In this document: positions 1 through 7,124 of the stretch, one piece after another | How the letters are laid out: each line of letters begins with the position of its first letter | Numbering within the stretch: position 1 is the stretch's first letter | NCBI RefSeq assembly: GCF_003574355.1 | Contig: NZ_QWLB01000030.1 | Coordinates: 1 to 44,653, forward strand | Reading direction: 5' to 3' | Length of the DNA stretch: 44,653 nucleotides | Origin: Meiothermus granaticius NBRC 107808 | Lineage (GTDB): Bacteria; Deinococcota; Deinococci; Deinococcales; Thermaceae | Notes under the pieces: generated by a model | What the model was told of the DNA's origin: nothing | Databases searched by the model: none | The model's input: only the letters and a program-made list of their open reading frames with translations | Program-made: the position numbers and the translations under genes

Positions 1-33
1 AAGGGTCCTGGGAGAGTAGGTCAGTGCAAGGGT
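1..33 (+). rRNA. rrf: 5S ribosomal RNA, 3' end only
   Basis: The first ~33 bases contain CCTGGGAGAGTAGGTC followed by a G-rich tail, which closely matches the 3' end of Thermus 5S rRNA as I remember it. The rest of the molecule lies upstream of the window, so the exact 3' end is estimated. It is followed after about 10 bases by tRNA-Gly, the order known for the 23S-5S-tRNA-Gly operon of Thermus, which is separate from the 16S gene. Confidence 0.8.
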
Positions 34-43
34 TTTATTATTT

Positions 44-119
44 GCGGGAGTAGCTCAGTTGGTAGAGCACAACCTTGCCAAGGTTGGGGTCGCGGGTTCG
101 AGTCCCGTCTCCCGCTCCA
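44..119 (+). tRNA. tRNA-Gly (anticodon GCC)
   Basis: A complete cloverleaf can be drawn. The acceptor arms are GCGGGAG and CTCCCGC, the D arm is TAGCTCAGTTGGTAGAGCA, the anticodon loop TTGCCAA carries GCC, and the T arm contains GGTTCGAGTCC. CCA is encoded at 117-119. It lies about 10 bases behind the 5S rRNA and is probably processed from the same ribosomal transcript. Confidence 0.97.
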
Positions 120-127
120 TAACCAAA

Positions 128-153
128 CCCCCCAGGTAAAGCTGCCTGGGGGG
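128..153 (+). terminator. Terminator-like hairpin ending the 5S-tRNA-Gly operon
   Basis: A perfect 9-bp stem (CCCCCCAGG at 128-136 with CCTGGGGGG at 145-153) has an 8-base loop. The following sequence is only modestly T-rich. It sits directly behind tRNA-Gly and before the end of a convergent gene, so it probably ends the ribosomal transcript. Confidence 0.65.
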
Positions 154-170
154 AGCTTAATTGTTATGTG

Positions 171-1217
171 CTAAGCTACTTCCAAGCGGTTCCGCCCCAG
201 CGCTTTGGCTCGATACATGGCTTCATCGGCCCGTTGGATGAGGGTTTCGGCGGTGCTTCCCTTTTCCCAACAAGCCAATCCTATGCTGATGGTGGGGGAT
301 AAACTGCCAAGAAGAGGCTCTTTTCTTAGAGCCTCACTTAGGCGCTCGCCCAGCCGCTGGGCCCCGGCCTGATCGGTGTTGGGGGCCAAAACCAAGAATT
401 CCTCTCCTCCCCAGCGACATACCTCATCTTCCGCCCGCAAGGCCGAGGCGATGCGCATTCCGACCTCGCGTAAAACCTGATCTCCTATGGTATGGCCGTG
501 GGAGTCGTTAATCTGTTTAAAGTGATCTATATCAATCAAAAGAATTGAGAAACCAAGGGGACTATGGCAACGCAATTCACGTTCAATCCACGCTCCCATG
601 GAACGGCGATTGGGTAGCCCGGTCAAAGCATCGGTATAGGCCATTTGGTGGACCGAGCTGTATTCAGCCTGGCTGTGAGCATAGAGGTAGATCATGGCTA
701 AAAGCGCCAGCTGGCTGAGGAAAAATTGTCCGATGGGGTTGACGATTGCAAAATTTAGACCATTGCTTCCTTGGGCAACCAGCAAGCCCATAGCGGTGGT
801 GCTCAGCCCGGCTAGGTAATAGACAACGGAGGCTAGAAGAGCAGCTCGCAGGGGTAAGATTAAAAAAGCGAGCGGGAAAAATAAGGCAAACCAAATGGCG
901 CCATCCCCCAGCCCTTCCCGCTGTAGCGTCCCAGTGGTGGCTCGATAGGCCAGATTCCCCAGCTGGTATGAAAACATCAGGATTAATCCGGCCGCACCGA
1001 CCCAGGCAGTACTGATCCAGCTTCGCCATAGCACCACCAGCAGGAAGCTGAACAACCCAATGACAAGGGGTATGGTCAGATTATCCCAAATCCCGACCCC
1101 CGGCGAGCGCTGGCCCATGAAGAGGGATAGCAGCGATGCCAACAAGCCTAAGCCCATGATCCCTAGCAGAAAGCTCCGCCGGAAGCGCTCATAGGGAGGG
1201 ACGGATTGATCGCTCAT
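171..1217 (-). CDS. Membrane diguanylate cyclase (GGDEF domain)
   Basis: The protein has about 348 residues. The N-terminal half (residues ~15-180) contains roughly six hydrophobic membrane segments. The C-terminal half is a GGDEF domain with the active-site signature GGEEF. An RxxD motif (RAED) lies five residues upstream, the usual product-inhibition I-site, so synthesis of cyclic di-GMP with feedback control is expected. I chose the ATG at 1217 (MSDQSVPP) over the start at 1343, because the extra 42 residues look like non-coding translation and would run into the mreB promoter. No good Shine-Dalgarno is visible; a TAGATT box lies about 10 nt upstream. The signal sensed by the membrane part is unknown. 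Confidence 0.88.
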   Translation of the reverse strand: MSDQSVPPYERFRRSFLLGIMGLGLLASLLSLFMGQRSPGVGIWDNLTIPLVIGLFSFLLVVLWRSWISTAWVGAAGLILMFSYQLGNLAYRATTGTLQREGLGDGAIWFALFFPLAFLILPLRAALLASVVYYLAGLSTTAMGLLVAQGSNGLNFAIVNPIGQFFLSQLALLAMIYLYAHSQAEYSSVHQMAYTDALTGLPNRRSMGAWIERELRCHSPLGFSILLIDIDHFKQINDSHGHTIGDQVLREVGMRIASALRAEDEVCRWGGEEFLVLAPNTDQAGAQRLGERLSEALRKEPLLGSLSPTISIGLACWEKGSTAETLIQRADEAMYRAKALGRNRLEVA

Positions 1218-1316
1218 CTGCTTGATTAATCTAACACCTTGCGCGAGGCTTCTCGGTGGGGTTTGACCGCAGGCGTGCTGGAAATGGCATGGGTGAGCGG
1301 GCTTCCCGCTTTGTTC

Positions 1317-1344
1317 TTGCCCTTCCCCCGGGAACAAGTACAAT
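1317..1344 (+). promoter_or_regulatory. mreB promoter, probably leaderless
   Basis: A -35 box TTGCCC (1317-1322), a 16-bp spacer and a -10 box TACAAT (1339-1344) are followed by only 8 bases before the mreB ATG. Transcription would start at or next to the start codon, so no Shine-Dalgarno is expected and none is seen. Confidence 0.65.
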
Positions 1345-1352
1345 GAATCGCT

Positions 1353-2399
1353 ATGGCTGGCTTGTTTTCATTGCGAGGGGAAGATGTGGGGATAGACCTC
1401 GGCACCGCCTCGGTGCTGATTTATATGCGCGGCAAGGGCATTGTGCTGCGTGAACCTTCGGTGATTGCTATGGTCTCGGGCTCTAAAGAGGTCAAGGCGG
1501 TTGGAGCCGAGGCCTACCGTATGCTGGGCCGAACTCCCGGTAACATTATCGCGGCCAGGCCGCTTAAAGATGGAGTGATCGCTGATTACACTTTGACCGA
1601 GCGGATGCTTACGCTGTTCATCAAGAAAGTTTTGCCCCCAGTGCGCTTTTTTCGCCCCCAGGTCATGGTGGGGGTGCCCTCTGGGGTCACGGAGGTGGAG
1701 CGCCGGGCGGTGGTGCAGGCCATCGTTGAAGCTGGGGCCAAGCGGGCTTATCTGATTGACGAGCCTCTGGCTGCAGCCATTGGTGCGGGGATCAAGATTG
1801 CCGAGCCTACCGGCAGCATGGTGGTGGATATCGGCGGTGGTAGTTCCGATATCGCGGTGATTAGCTTGGGGGGCATTGTCCGCTCGACCAGCCTGCGGAT
1901 TGCCGGAAATGAATTCGATGATTCAATCATTCGCCACATTCGCAACAAGTACAACCTGTTGATAGGCGAGCGCACGGCTGAGGAGCTGAAGATTAAGATT
2001 GGGGCTGCAAGGCGCTTGCCGGGCGACCAGGGGGTGGTGGCGGAGGTACGGGGCCGGGACCTGATTACCGGGCTGCCTAAATCCATCGAGGTCTCTACCG
2101 ATGATGTGGTTGAGGCCCTTCATGAACCTCTGGAGAAGATCGTTCAGGGGGTTAAGGGGATCCTCGAGGTAACCCCGCCGGAGCTTGTGGCGGATATTAT
2201 TGACCGGGGCATCTTGCTAACCGGCGGAGGCTCTTTGCTGCGCAATCTGGATGTGATGCTACAGGAGGCTACGGGGGTACCGGTAGTGGTAGCGGAGAAC
2301 GCGGTAGAGGCGGTCGCCATGGGTACAGGAAAAGCCTTGGACATGCTGCATGTGCTGCGGGAGGCTCTGGTAACTTCGGATAACGTGCTCAAGCGCTGA
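1353..2399 (+). CDS. mreB: Rod shape-determining protein MreB
   Basis: This is a 348-residue actin-like ATPase. The phosphate-1 motif appears as IDLGTASVLIYM (residues ~13-24). A second phosphate motif, MVVDIGGGSSDIAVI, is mid-protein, and LLTGGGSLLRNLD occurs in the adenosine-binding part. MreB forms membrane-associated filaments that guide lateral wall synthesis in rod-shaped cells. Length is typical for the family. The usual partners mreC and mreD are not next to it; the gene instead leads into lpxD, 25 bases downstream, so the two are probably co-transcribed. The start is supported by the -10 box 8 bases upstream. Confidence 0.95.
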   Translation: MAGLFSLRGEDVGIDLGTASVLIYMRGKGIVLREPSVIAMVSGSKEVKAVGAEAYRMLGRTPGNIIAARPLKDGVIADYTLTERMLTLFIKKVLPPVRFFRPQVMVGVPSGVTEVERRAVVQAIVEAGAKRAYLIDEPLAAAIGAGIKIAEPTGSMVVDIGGGSSDIAVISLGGIVRSTSLRIAGNEFDDSIIRHIRNKYNLLIGERTAEELKIKIGAARRLPGDQGVVAEVRGRDLITGLPKSIEVSTDDVVEALHEPLEKIVQGVKGILEVTPPELVADIIDRGILLTGGGSLLRNLDVMLQEATGVPVVVAENAVEAVAMGTGKALDMLHVLREALVTSDNVLKR

Positions 2400-2424
2400 T
2401 GGCTCACCGCTATTGGCGTGATGT

Positions 2425-3420
2425 ATGTTGCTCTCTCAAATCGCTGCCCATCTTGAAGGAAGGCTCGAGGGCCCAGACCTCGAGGTACGGGGGTTGGCCT
2501 CACCGGATCTGGCGGCTCCGGGAGAGCTGGTGATGGTGCGTGAACCCCGGTTCCTCGAAGTAGCGCTCTCGAGTGGGGCCGCGCTCGTGCTGGATGAGAC
2601 CAGCTTTTGCCCTGATGCGGTCAGCCGGATTCGGGTCCGCGACCTCCGGAAAGCCTGGCCCCGGTTGCTCGAGCTGTTCGCGGTTCCCCTGCTCTGGACG
2701 GGGGCAGGGGTTCATCCCACCGCTACGGTAGAAGCCGGTGCTGCTGTAGACCCGAGCGCGATGGTTGGCCCCTACGCCTTTGTGGCCTCCGGGGCTCGAG
2801 TGTTGGCGCGGGCGGTGGTTGGCCCCTATAGCTACCTCGGCGAAGACGCCGAGGTGGGGGAAGAGGGGGTGCTGGAGGCCCGGGTAACCCTGCACCGGCG
2901 CAGCTTGGTTGGCCCTCGCTGCTGGGTGGGTACGGGCACCGTGCTGGGAACCCTCGGTTTTGGGTTTCAAGAGGGGAAGCGTCTGCCCCACACGGGCCGG
3001 GTGGTGCTCGAGGAGGGGGTAGAGCTGGGGGCGGGGTGTGTGGTACAGCGCAGCGTGGTGGGAGAGACCCGCATCGGCGCGGAAACCAAGATTGGCGATG
3101 GCACCCAGATCGGTCACAATGTGCGAATTGGTCGGGGTGTGGTAATGGTCGGCAGCAGTGCCCTGGCGGGTAGTGTGGTGGTAGAGGACGGGGTGGTGAT
3201 GGGCGGACAGGTGGTGGTGGCCGACCATGTGCGCATTGGGCGAGGGGCCAGAATTGCCGCGGGCAGCGGGGTGGCCAAGGATGTTCCCCCAGGGGAGACC
3301 TGGGCCGGGGCGGTCCTGGCCCGTCCGGCTCGAGAGCACTGGCGCCGGCTGGCCTTGCTGGACTGGCTGGTGGGGGTGGAGCGCAAATTGCGAGGCTGGC
3401 TGAGGTCGGGAGATGGTTGA
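2425..3420 (+). CDS. lpxD: LpxD-like UDP-3-O-acylglucosamine N-acyltransferase
   Basis: The protein has 331 residues, close to typical LpxD. The N-terminal ~90 residues form the uridine-binding domain. Residues ~95-290 are a long run of hexapeptide repeats with Ile/Val every sixth position, which fold as a left-handed beta helix. The segment IGHNVRIG carries the conserved catalytic histidine of LpxD. In lipid A synthesis the enzyme adds an N-linked hydroxyacyl chain to UDP-3-acyl-glucosamine. The gene overlaps lpxC by 8 bases, which indicates translational coupling. Thermaceae are generally regarded as lacking normal LPS, so the true product may be a different acylated sugar. Confidence 0.85.
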   Translation: MLLSQIAAHLEGRLEGPDLEVRGLASPDLAAPGELVMVREPRFLEVALSSGAALVLDETSFCPDAVSRIRVRDLRKAWPRLLELFAVPLLWTGAGVHPTATVEAGAAVDPSAMVGPYAFVASGARVLARAVVGPYSYLGEDAEVGEEGVLEARVTLHRRSLVGPRCWVGTGTVLGTLGFGFQEGKRLPHTGRVVLEEGVELGAGCVVQRSVVGETRIGAETKIGDGTQIGHNVRIGRGVVMVGSSALAGSVVVEDGVVMGGQVVVADHVRIGRGARIAAGSGVAKDVPPGETWAGAVLARPAREHWRRLALLDWLVGVERKLRGWLRSGDG

Positions 3421-4201
3421 GCTTGAGGGGATCGGGCTGCATACCGGACAAAGGGCTACCGTGCGCATTCACCCTGAATCGGGGCCGGTACGGTTTCGGG
3501 TCGGGGGGGTGGAGTTTCGCCCGCTGGCCTCGCAGGTTGTGGACACCGCGCGCTGCACCGTGCTGGGGGCCAACGGGGTACGGCTGATGACGGTAGAGCA
3601 CCTGTTGGCGGCCCTCTTCATCCGGGGGATCTGGGAAGGGGTGCTGCTCGAGGTGACCGGTCCCGAGATCCCCATCTTGGATGGGAGCGCCCAGGAATGG
3701 CTCGAGGCCCTCGAGGCCTTCCCGAGCCCAGACGCCGCAGCCTGGTCGCTACCGGCGCCCCTGCGGCTCGAGGAGGGGCGCAGCAGCCTGCTGGCCCAAC
3801 CAGCCGAGGCCTTCTCGCTGCTGGTGACCATCGCATTCCCGCACCCCAAGATCGGTTACCAAGCCGTGGAGTGCCCTCCCACACCTTTGGCGGAACTGGC
3901 TCCGGCCCGAACCTTTGGCTTTTTGAGTGAGCTCGAGGCGCTGCGCTCTCAAGGCTTAATCCAGGGGGCCTCGCTGCAAAATGCCCTGGTGTTCAGCGAT
4001 ACTGAGCCCCTGACCCCCCTGCGGATGTTGCGCGAGCCCGCTATGCACAAGGCCCTGGATTTCTTGGGGGATTTGTACCTGGCTGGAGTGCCGTACCGGG
4101 GCCGCTTTGTCGTGCATCGGGGCTCCCACCGGCTCCACGTAGAACTGGCCCGACGGCTCCAACCCACCTGGGCCGAGCTTTCAGCCAGCTTTCAGATATA
4201 A
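3413..4201 (+). CDS. lpxC: LpxC-like UDP-3-O-acyl-GlcNAc deacetylase
   Basis: The protein has 262 residues, shorter than the usual ~300. All hallmark motifs are visible: GIGLHTG near the N terminus, TVEHLLAAL with the first zinc histidine, ARTFGF, HKALDFLGDL with the second zinc histidine and the aspartate, and a late HRGSH that fits the catalytic histidine. It should therefore be a zinc deacetylase of the committed lipid A step. The ATG at 3413 lies inside the end of lpxD (ATGGTTGA). The short length comes partly from a very short N terminus: the GLHTG motif begins at about residue 8. Confidence 0.87.
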   Translation: MVELEGIGLHTGQRATVRIHPESGPVRFRVGGVEFRPLASQVVDTARCTVLGANGVRLMTVEHLLAALFIRGIWEGVLLEVTGPEIPILDGSAQEWLEALEAFPSPDAAAWSLPAPLRLEEGRSSLLAQPAEAFSLLVTIAFPHPKIGYQAVECPPTPLAELAPARTFGFLSELEALRSQGLIQGASLQNALVFSDTEPLTPLRMLREPAMHKALDFLGDLYLAGVPYRGRFVVHRGSHRLHVELARRLQPTWAELSASFQI

Positions 4202-4297
4202 GCCTTAGCTTAGGATGGGCTTGATGAGAAAGCGGCAGGTTTAGGTGTATCATCCCATTCAGGTCATGAAGCCCTACTTCCGTGTTGCGGAGACTTT

Positions 4298-5260
4298 ATG
4301 GAGCTAAACGTCGGCGTTGTGGGCGTAGGAGTGATGGGTACCTATCATGCTCAAGTGTATGCCGGTCTTCCGGGGGTTCGCTTGGTGGGGGTGGCGGACC
4401 CTGATCCATTTCGCCAGGCTGCTATTGAGCAGGACCTCGAGATCCCCGCTTACAGCAACCCAGAGGAGCTGCTGGGCCGAGTGCAGGCGGTTTCCATTGC
4501 CTCTCCCACCTCTCACCACTACGCTCAGGCCAGAATGTTCCTCGAGGCCGGAATTCATGTGCTGTTGGAAAAGCCCATGACCCGTACCGCCCACGAGGCC
4601 CGGGAGCTAGTGCGAATCGCCGAGCAACGGGGACTGGTCTTGCAGGTGGGGCATATCGTGCGCTTTTACCGCGCGGTCTCCGATCTGATGCAACTGGTGC
4701 GGGGCCCTTGGGTGTTGGAGGCCAGGCGGGTAGGCAACAACCGCCGAATTCGGGACATCGGGGTAGTCCTGGATTTGATGATTCACGACCTGGACCTGGT
4801 GTTGCTGCTGCTGAAAGAGCGCCCCAACCGCTACACGGTGGTAGGGCGGCAGGTGGATGGCCTGGATGAGTATGCCCAGGCGGTGCTGGATTTTCCTTCG
4901 GGGGCTCGAGCCCTCTTCACCGCCAGCCGCATCTCCCCCATGGCCGAGCGCAGCCTGACCATCACCCAGCCCGGCGAGGTGCTCCGGCTGGATTTTAACA
5001 GCGAGTACACCGAGCTTTCGCTGCACCGGGCCCCCTTAGGGGCTTCTGACCCTGATAAGGTCGAACCCAATGGGCGTACCCAGGTGCAGGTTGAACGCAC
5101 CGCCTTCAACAACGATAACCCGCTGCGCCGTCAGCTCAAGCATTTCGTAGACCGCATCCAGAAGGGGGAACCCCCGCTGGTGACGCTGGAGGACGATTTG
5201 CTGGCGCTCGAGCTGGCCCTGGAGCTCTCGGCGGCCCTTCAGCCGGTGATGGCCCGGTAG
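4298..5260 (+). CDS. Gfo/Idh/MocA oxidoreductase, possibly GnnA-like
   Basis: The protein has 320 residues. The N-terminal Rossmann fold carries the dinucleotide-binding stretch VGVVGVGVMG (residues 5-14) and the family motif EKP at residues 91-93. The C-terminal domain contains MIHDLDL, fitting the conserved catalytic His/Asp region. The exact sugar substrate cannot be read from sequence. Because it follows lpxD-lpxC, it may act like GnnA, the Gfo/Idh enzyme that with the aminotransferase GnnB makes UDP-GlcNAc3N for amide-rich lipid A in Acidithiobacillus and Leptospira. No GnnB homologue is in this window. GGAG 6 bases before the ATG supports the start. It is the last gene of the mreB-lpx run. 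Confidence 0.82.
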   Translation: MELNVGVVGVGVMGTYHAQVYAGLPGVRLVGVADPDPFRQAAIEQDLEIPAYSNPEELLGRVQAVSIASPTSHHYAQARMFLEAGIHVLLEKPMTRTAHEARELVRIAEQRGLVLQVGHIVRFYRAVSDLMQLVRGPWVLEARRVGNNRRIRDIGVVLDLMIHDLDLVLLLLKERPNRYTVVGRQVDGLDEYAQAVLDFPSGARALFTASRISPMAERSLTITQPGEVLRLDFNSEYTELSLHRAPLGASDPDKVEPNGRTQVQVERTAFNNDNPLRRQLKHFVDRIQKGEPPLVTLEDDLLALELALELSAALQPVMAR

Positions 5261-5263
5261 AGG

Positions 5264-6925
5264 TCAGTACCTCAGGCAGTTCTTCCCGCTGTGCTTGGCT
5301 TCGTAGAGGCGAGCATCGGCGGAGTCTAGCAGCTTTTCGTGGTTGGGCAGGTGGGGGTCTGCCGCCAACCCTAGGCTGATGGTGACCTGGAGCTCGGGGT
5401 GGATGGTGCTCCAATCGTAAGCAGCGACGGCCAGCCGCAGCTGCTCACAGACCGGGCGGGCGGTCTCGAGGTTGCTCTGCGGCAGCACCAGCACAAACTC
5501 CTCCCCGCCGTATCGGGCCAGAAAATCGCTCTCTCGGGCATTCTGGCTCATGATCTCGGCCACCTTCTGGAGCACCAGATCTCCGATCAGGTGCGAGAAT
5601 CGGTCGTTTACGTGCTTGAAGTTGTCCACATCCACGATGGCCACGGCTAAGGGCTGCTGGCTGTGCTGGGCCTGGGCATACTCCCTGGCCAGGGTGGCCT
5701 CGAGGTGGCGGCGGTTGTAGAGCCGGGTGAGGGGATCGCGGATCACCTGCTCTTCTAAAGCCTGCACCAACGCACTCTTCTCCAGGTTGGCCTGATGCAA
5801 AGCCTCCAGGGCTCGAGCCAGCTCTACGTTCTTCAGCCGCTCGATCTCGGCCTCAGCCCGGGCTTTTTCCAAGTCTCGAGTGATGCCGAACACCTTGAGG
5901 CGGCGCTCCACGCTTTCGGCCCGCACCGTCGTTTCAAGCTGATGATAGGCTTCATGGTGCTGGAGGGCCCGCTCAAAGTTGCCCAGGGCTTTGTGGGTTT
6001 CCCACAGGCGCTGGTGAACCTGTAGCTCGAGGTCTTTGGCCCCCAGGGCCTGGGTCTCGAGCAGGGCCTGTTGCAGGGCGGGTAGGGCTTGGGTGTGGCT
6101 GCCTTGGCTGGCGTGGAGGGTGGCCACGTTGATCCAGTAGTGGATCAGGGGTTCTTTGAGCCCGGTGTTTTGGGCGTGCTCGAGCACCCAATCCAGCAGC
6201 GTGAGGGCTTTGGCGTGATCGCCCTGCTGGGCCAGAGCCTCGGCCAGGTTAACCCGAACCTTGGCCTCCAGATCCTTCAGGTTGAGGGCTTGGCACAGCT
6301 CGAGGGCCTGATAGGAGACCTGGACTGCTTCCTGGAGCCGCCCTAAAGGGATGTAGCTGGAGGCCAGGTTACACAGGATGAAGGCCTCGCGGGGCTGATC
6401 CTGGAGCGCACGGGCCAGCTCAATTCCCTCCAGCTTGGCCCGTACGGAGTCCTCCTCCCGGCCCATCTGCTTGTAGACGATGCCGATGTTGTTGAGGCTG
6501 GCGGCGATACCGGACTGGTCCCCGATGCGCTGGTTGAGCCGATAGGTGCGCTCGACATATTCCAAGGCCCTCTCCAGCTCACCCAGGCCAGCATAGATGG
6601 CCCCGATGTAGTTGAGGCAGTCCCGCTCGAGCCCCGCATCGTTGAGGACCTGAGCGATCTGAAGCCCCTCGGAGAGCAGCGGCAGGGCTTCGGTGAAATT
6701 GGAGGCCTGATACTGACAGAACCCCAGATTGCGCAGGGCATACCCCTCCCCCTGGAGGTATCCGGTGGAGCGGGCCAGGTCAAGGGCTTTCTGGCTCAGT
6801 TCCTGACTGTAGGTGCGGCTGGCAAGCCGGTTTTCCCAGGCCTCCCGCACCCAAGCCTCGACCTGCGCCACCTCAGCCGGAGCGGGAGGTGGCTCGAGGA
6901 AAGAGGCAGGGGTATCCGCGACCAT
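5264..6925 (-). CDS. TPR-repeat diguanylate cyclase (GGDEF)
   Basis: The protein has 553 residues and no membrane segments. Residues ~60-330 are consecutive tetratricopeptide repeats, probably a protein-interaction sensor. Residues ~340-385 form a charged helical linker. The C-terminal GGDEF domain begins near IRDPLTRLYNRR and contains GGEEF, with an I-site RxxD (RESD) five residues before it. It should make cyclic di-GMP in the cytosol under control of a partner bound by the repeats. It converges on the preceding oxidoreductase gene with only 3 bases between them and is divergent from gyrA. Its start codon lies in the loop of a predicted mRNA hairpin (separate entry). Confidence 0.9.
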   Translation of the reverse strand: MVADTPASFLEPPPAPAEVAQVEAWVREAWENRLASRTYSQELSQKALDLARSTGYLQGEGYALRNLGFCQYQASNFTEALPLLSEGLQIAQVLNDAGLERDCLNYIGAIYAGLGELERALEYVERTYRLNQRIGDQSGIAASLNNIGIVYKQMGREEDSVRAKLEGIELARALQDQPREAFILCNLASSYIPLGRLQEAVQVSYQALELCQALNLKDLEAKVRVNLAEALAQQGDHAKALTLLDWVLEHAQNTGLKEPLIHYWINVATLHASQGSHTQALPALQQALLETQALGAKDLELQVHQRLWETHKALGNFERALQHHEAYHQLETTVRAESVERRLKVFGITRDLEKARAEAEIERLKNVELARALEALHQANLEKSALVQALEEQVIRDPLTRLYNRRHLEATLAREYAQAQHSQQPLAVAIVDVDNFKHVNDRFSHLIGDLVLQKVAEIMSQNARESDFLARYGGEEFVLVLPQSNLETARPVCEQLRLAVAAYDWSTIHPELQVTISLGLAADPHLPNHEKLLDSADARLYEAKHSGKNCLRY

Positions 6926-6953
6926 ACTGGGCTCATGCTAGCGGATATACCCC
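6909..6953 (-). promoter_or_regulatory. Inverted repeat enclosing the start codon of the TPR-GGDEF gene
   Basis: On the minus strand GGGGTATATCCGC (from 6953-6941) can pair with GCGGATACCCC (from 6919-6909): 7 bp plus 4 bp around a 2-base bulge. The 21-base loop contains the ATG at 6925-6923. A further ATATCCGC lies at 6976-6983. It could act as an RNA hairpin controlling initiation or as a DNA operator. Confidence 0.45.
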
Positions 6954-7036
6954 TATGAGCTACCCAAATATAAACATATCCGCCTCAGGGGGATTAACCC
7001 TGCTCGAGGATAGAGGCTTCGGACTTCATTATGTTT

Positions 7037-7065
7037 TTGACATAACCACCCGGATGGGGTATACT
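7037..7065 (+). promoter_or_regulatory. gyrA promoter
   Basis: A perfect -35 TTGACA (7037-7042), a 17-bp spacer and a near-consensus -10 TATACT (7060-7065) give one of the strongest promoters in the window. Transcription should start near 7072, about 53 bases before the gyrA ATG. Confidence 0.85.
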
Positions 7066-7072
7066 GAAGAGT

Positions 7073-7104
7073 GCAGCAAGTGCCTCCAGGCGCTTTTTTT
7101 CTGC
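7073..7104 (+). terminator. Terminator-like hairpin in the gyrA 5' leader
   Basis: The stem AGTGCC/GGCGCT (7079-7084 with 7089-7094), extendable by one A-T pair, encloses a TCCA loop and runs into seven T residues (7094-7100). An outer GCAG/CTGC pairing (7073-7076 with 7101-7104) is possible. It begins almost at the predicted transcript start, so it is either a very early attenuator or a 5' stabilising stem. Confidence 0.45.
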
Positions 7105-7124
7105 CGCTACATAGGAGCGAATGA

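Noticed and set aside
2500-3601. Long minus-strand frames opposite lpxD and lpxC
   Set aside because: They are compositional shadows of the hexapeptide-repeat gene, rich in Pro/His, with no motif.
4221-4253. TTGATG and TATCAT before the Gfo/Idh gene
   Set aside because: The spacing of 21 bp is outside the normal range, and the gene is probably read from the mreB-lpx transcript.
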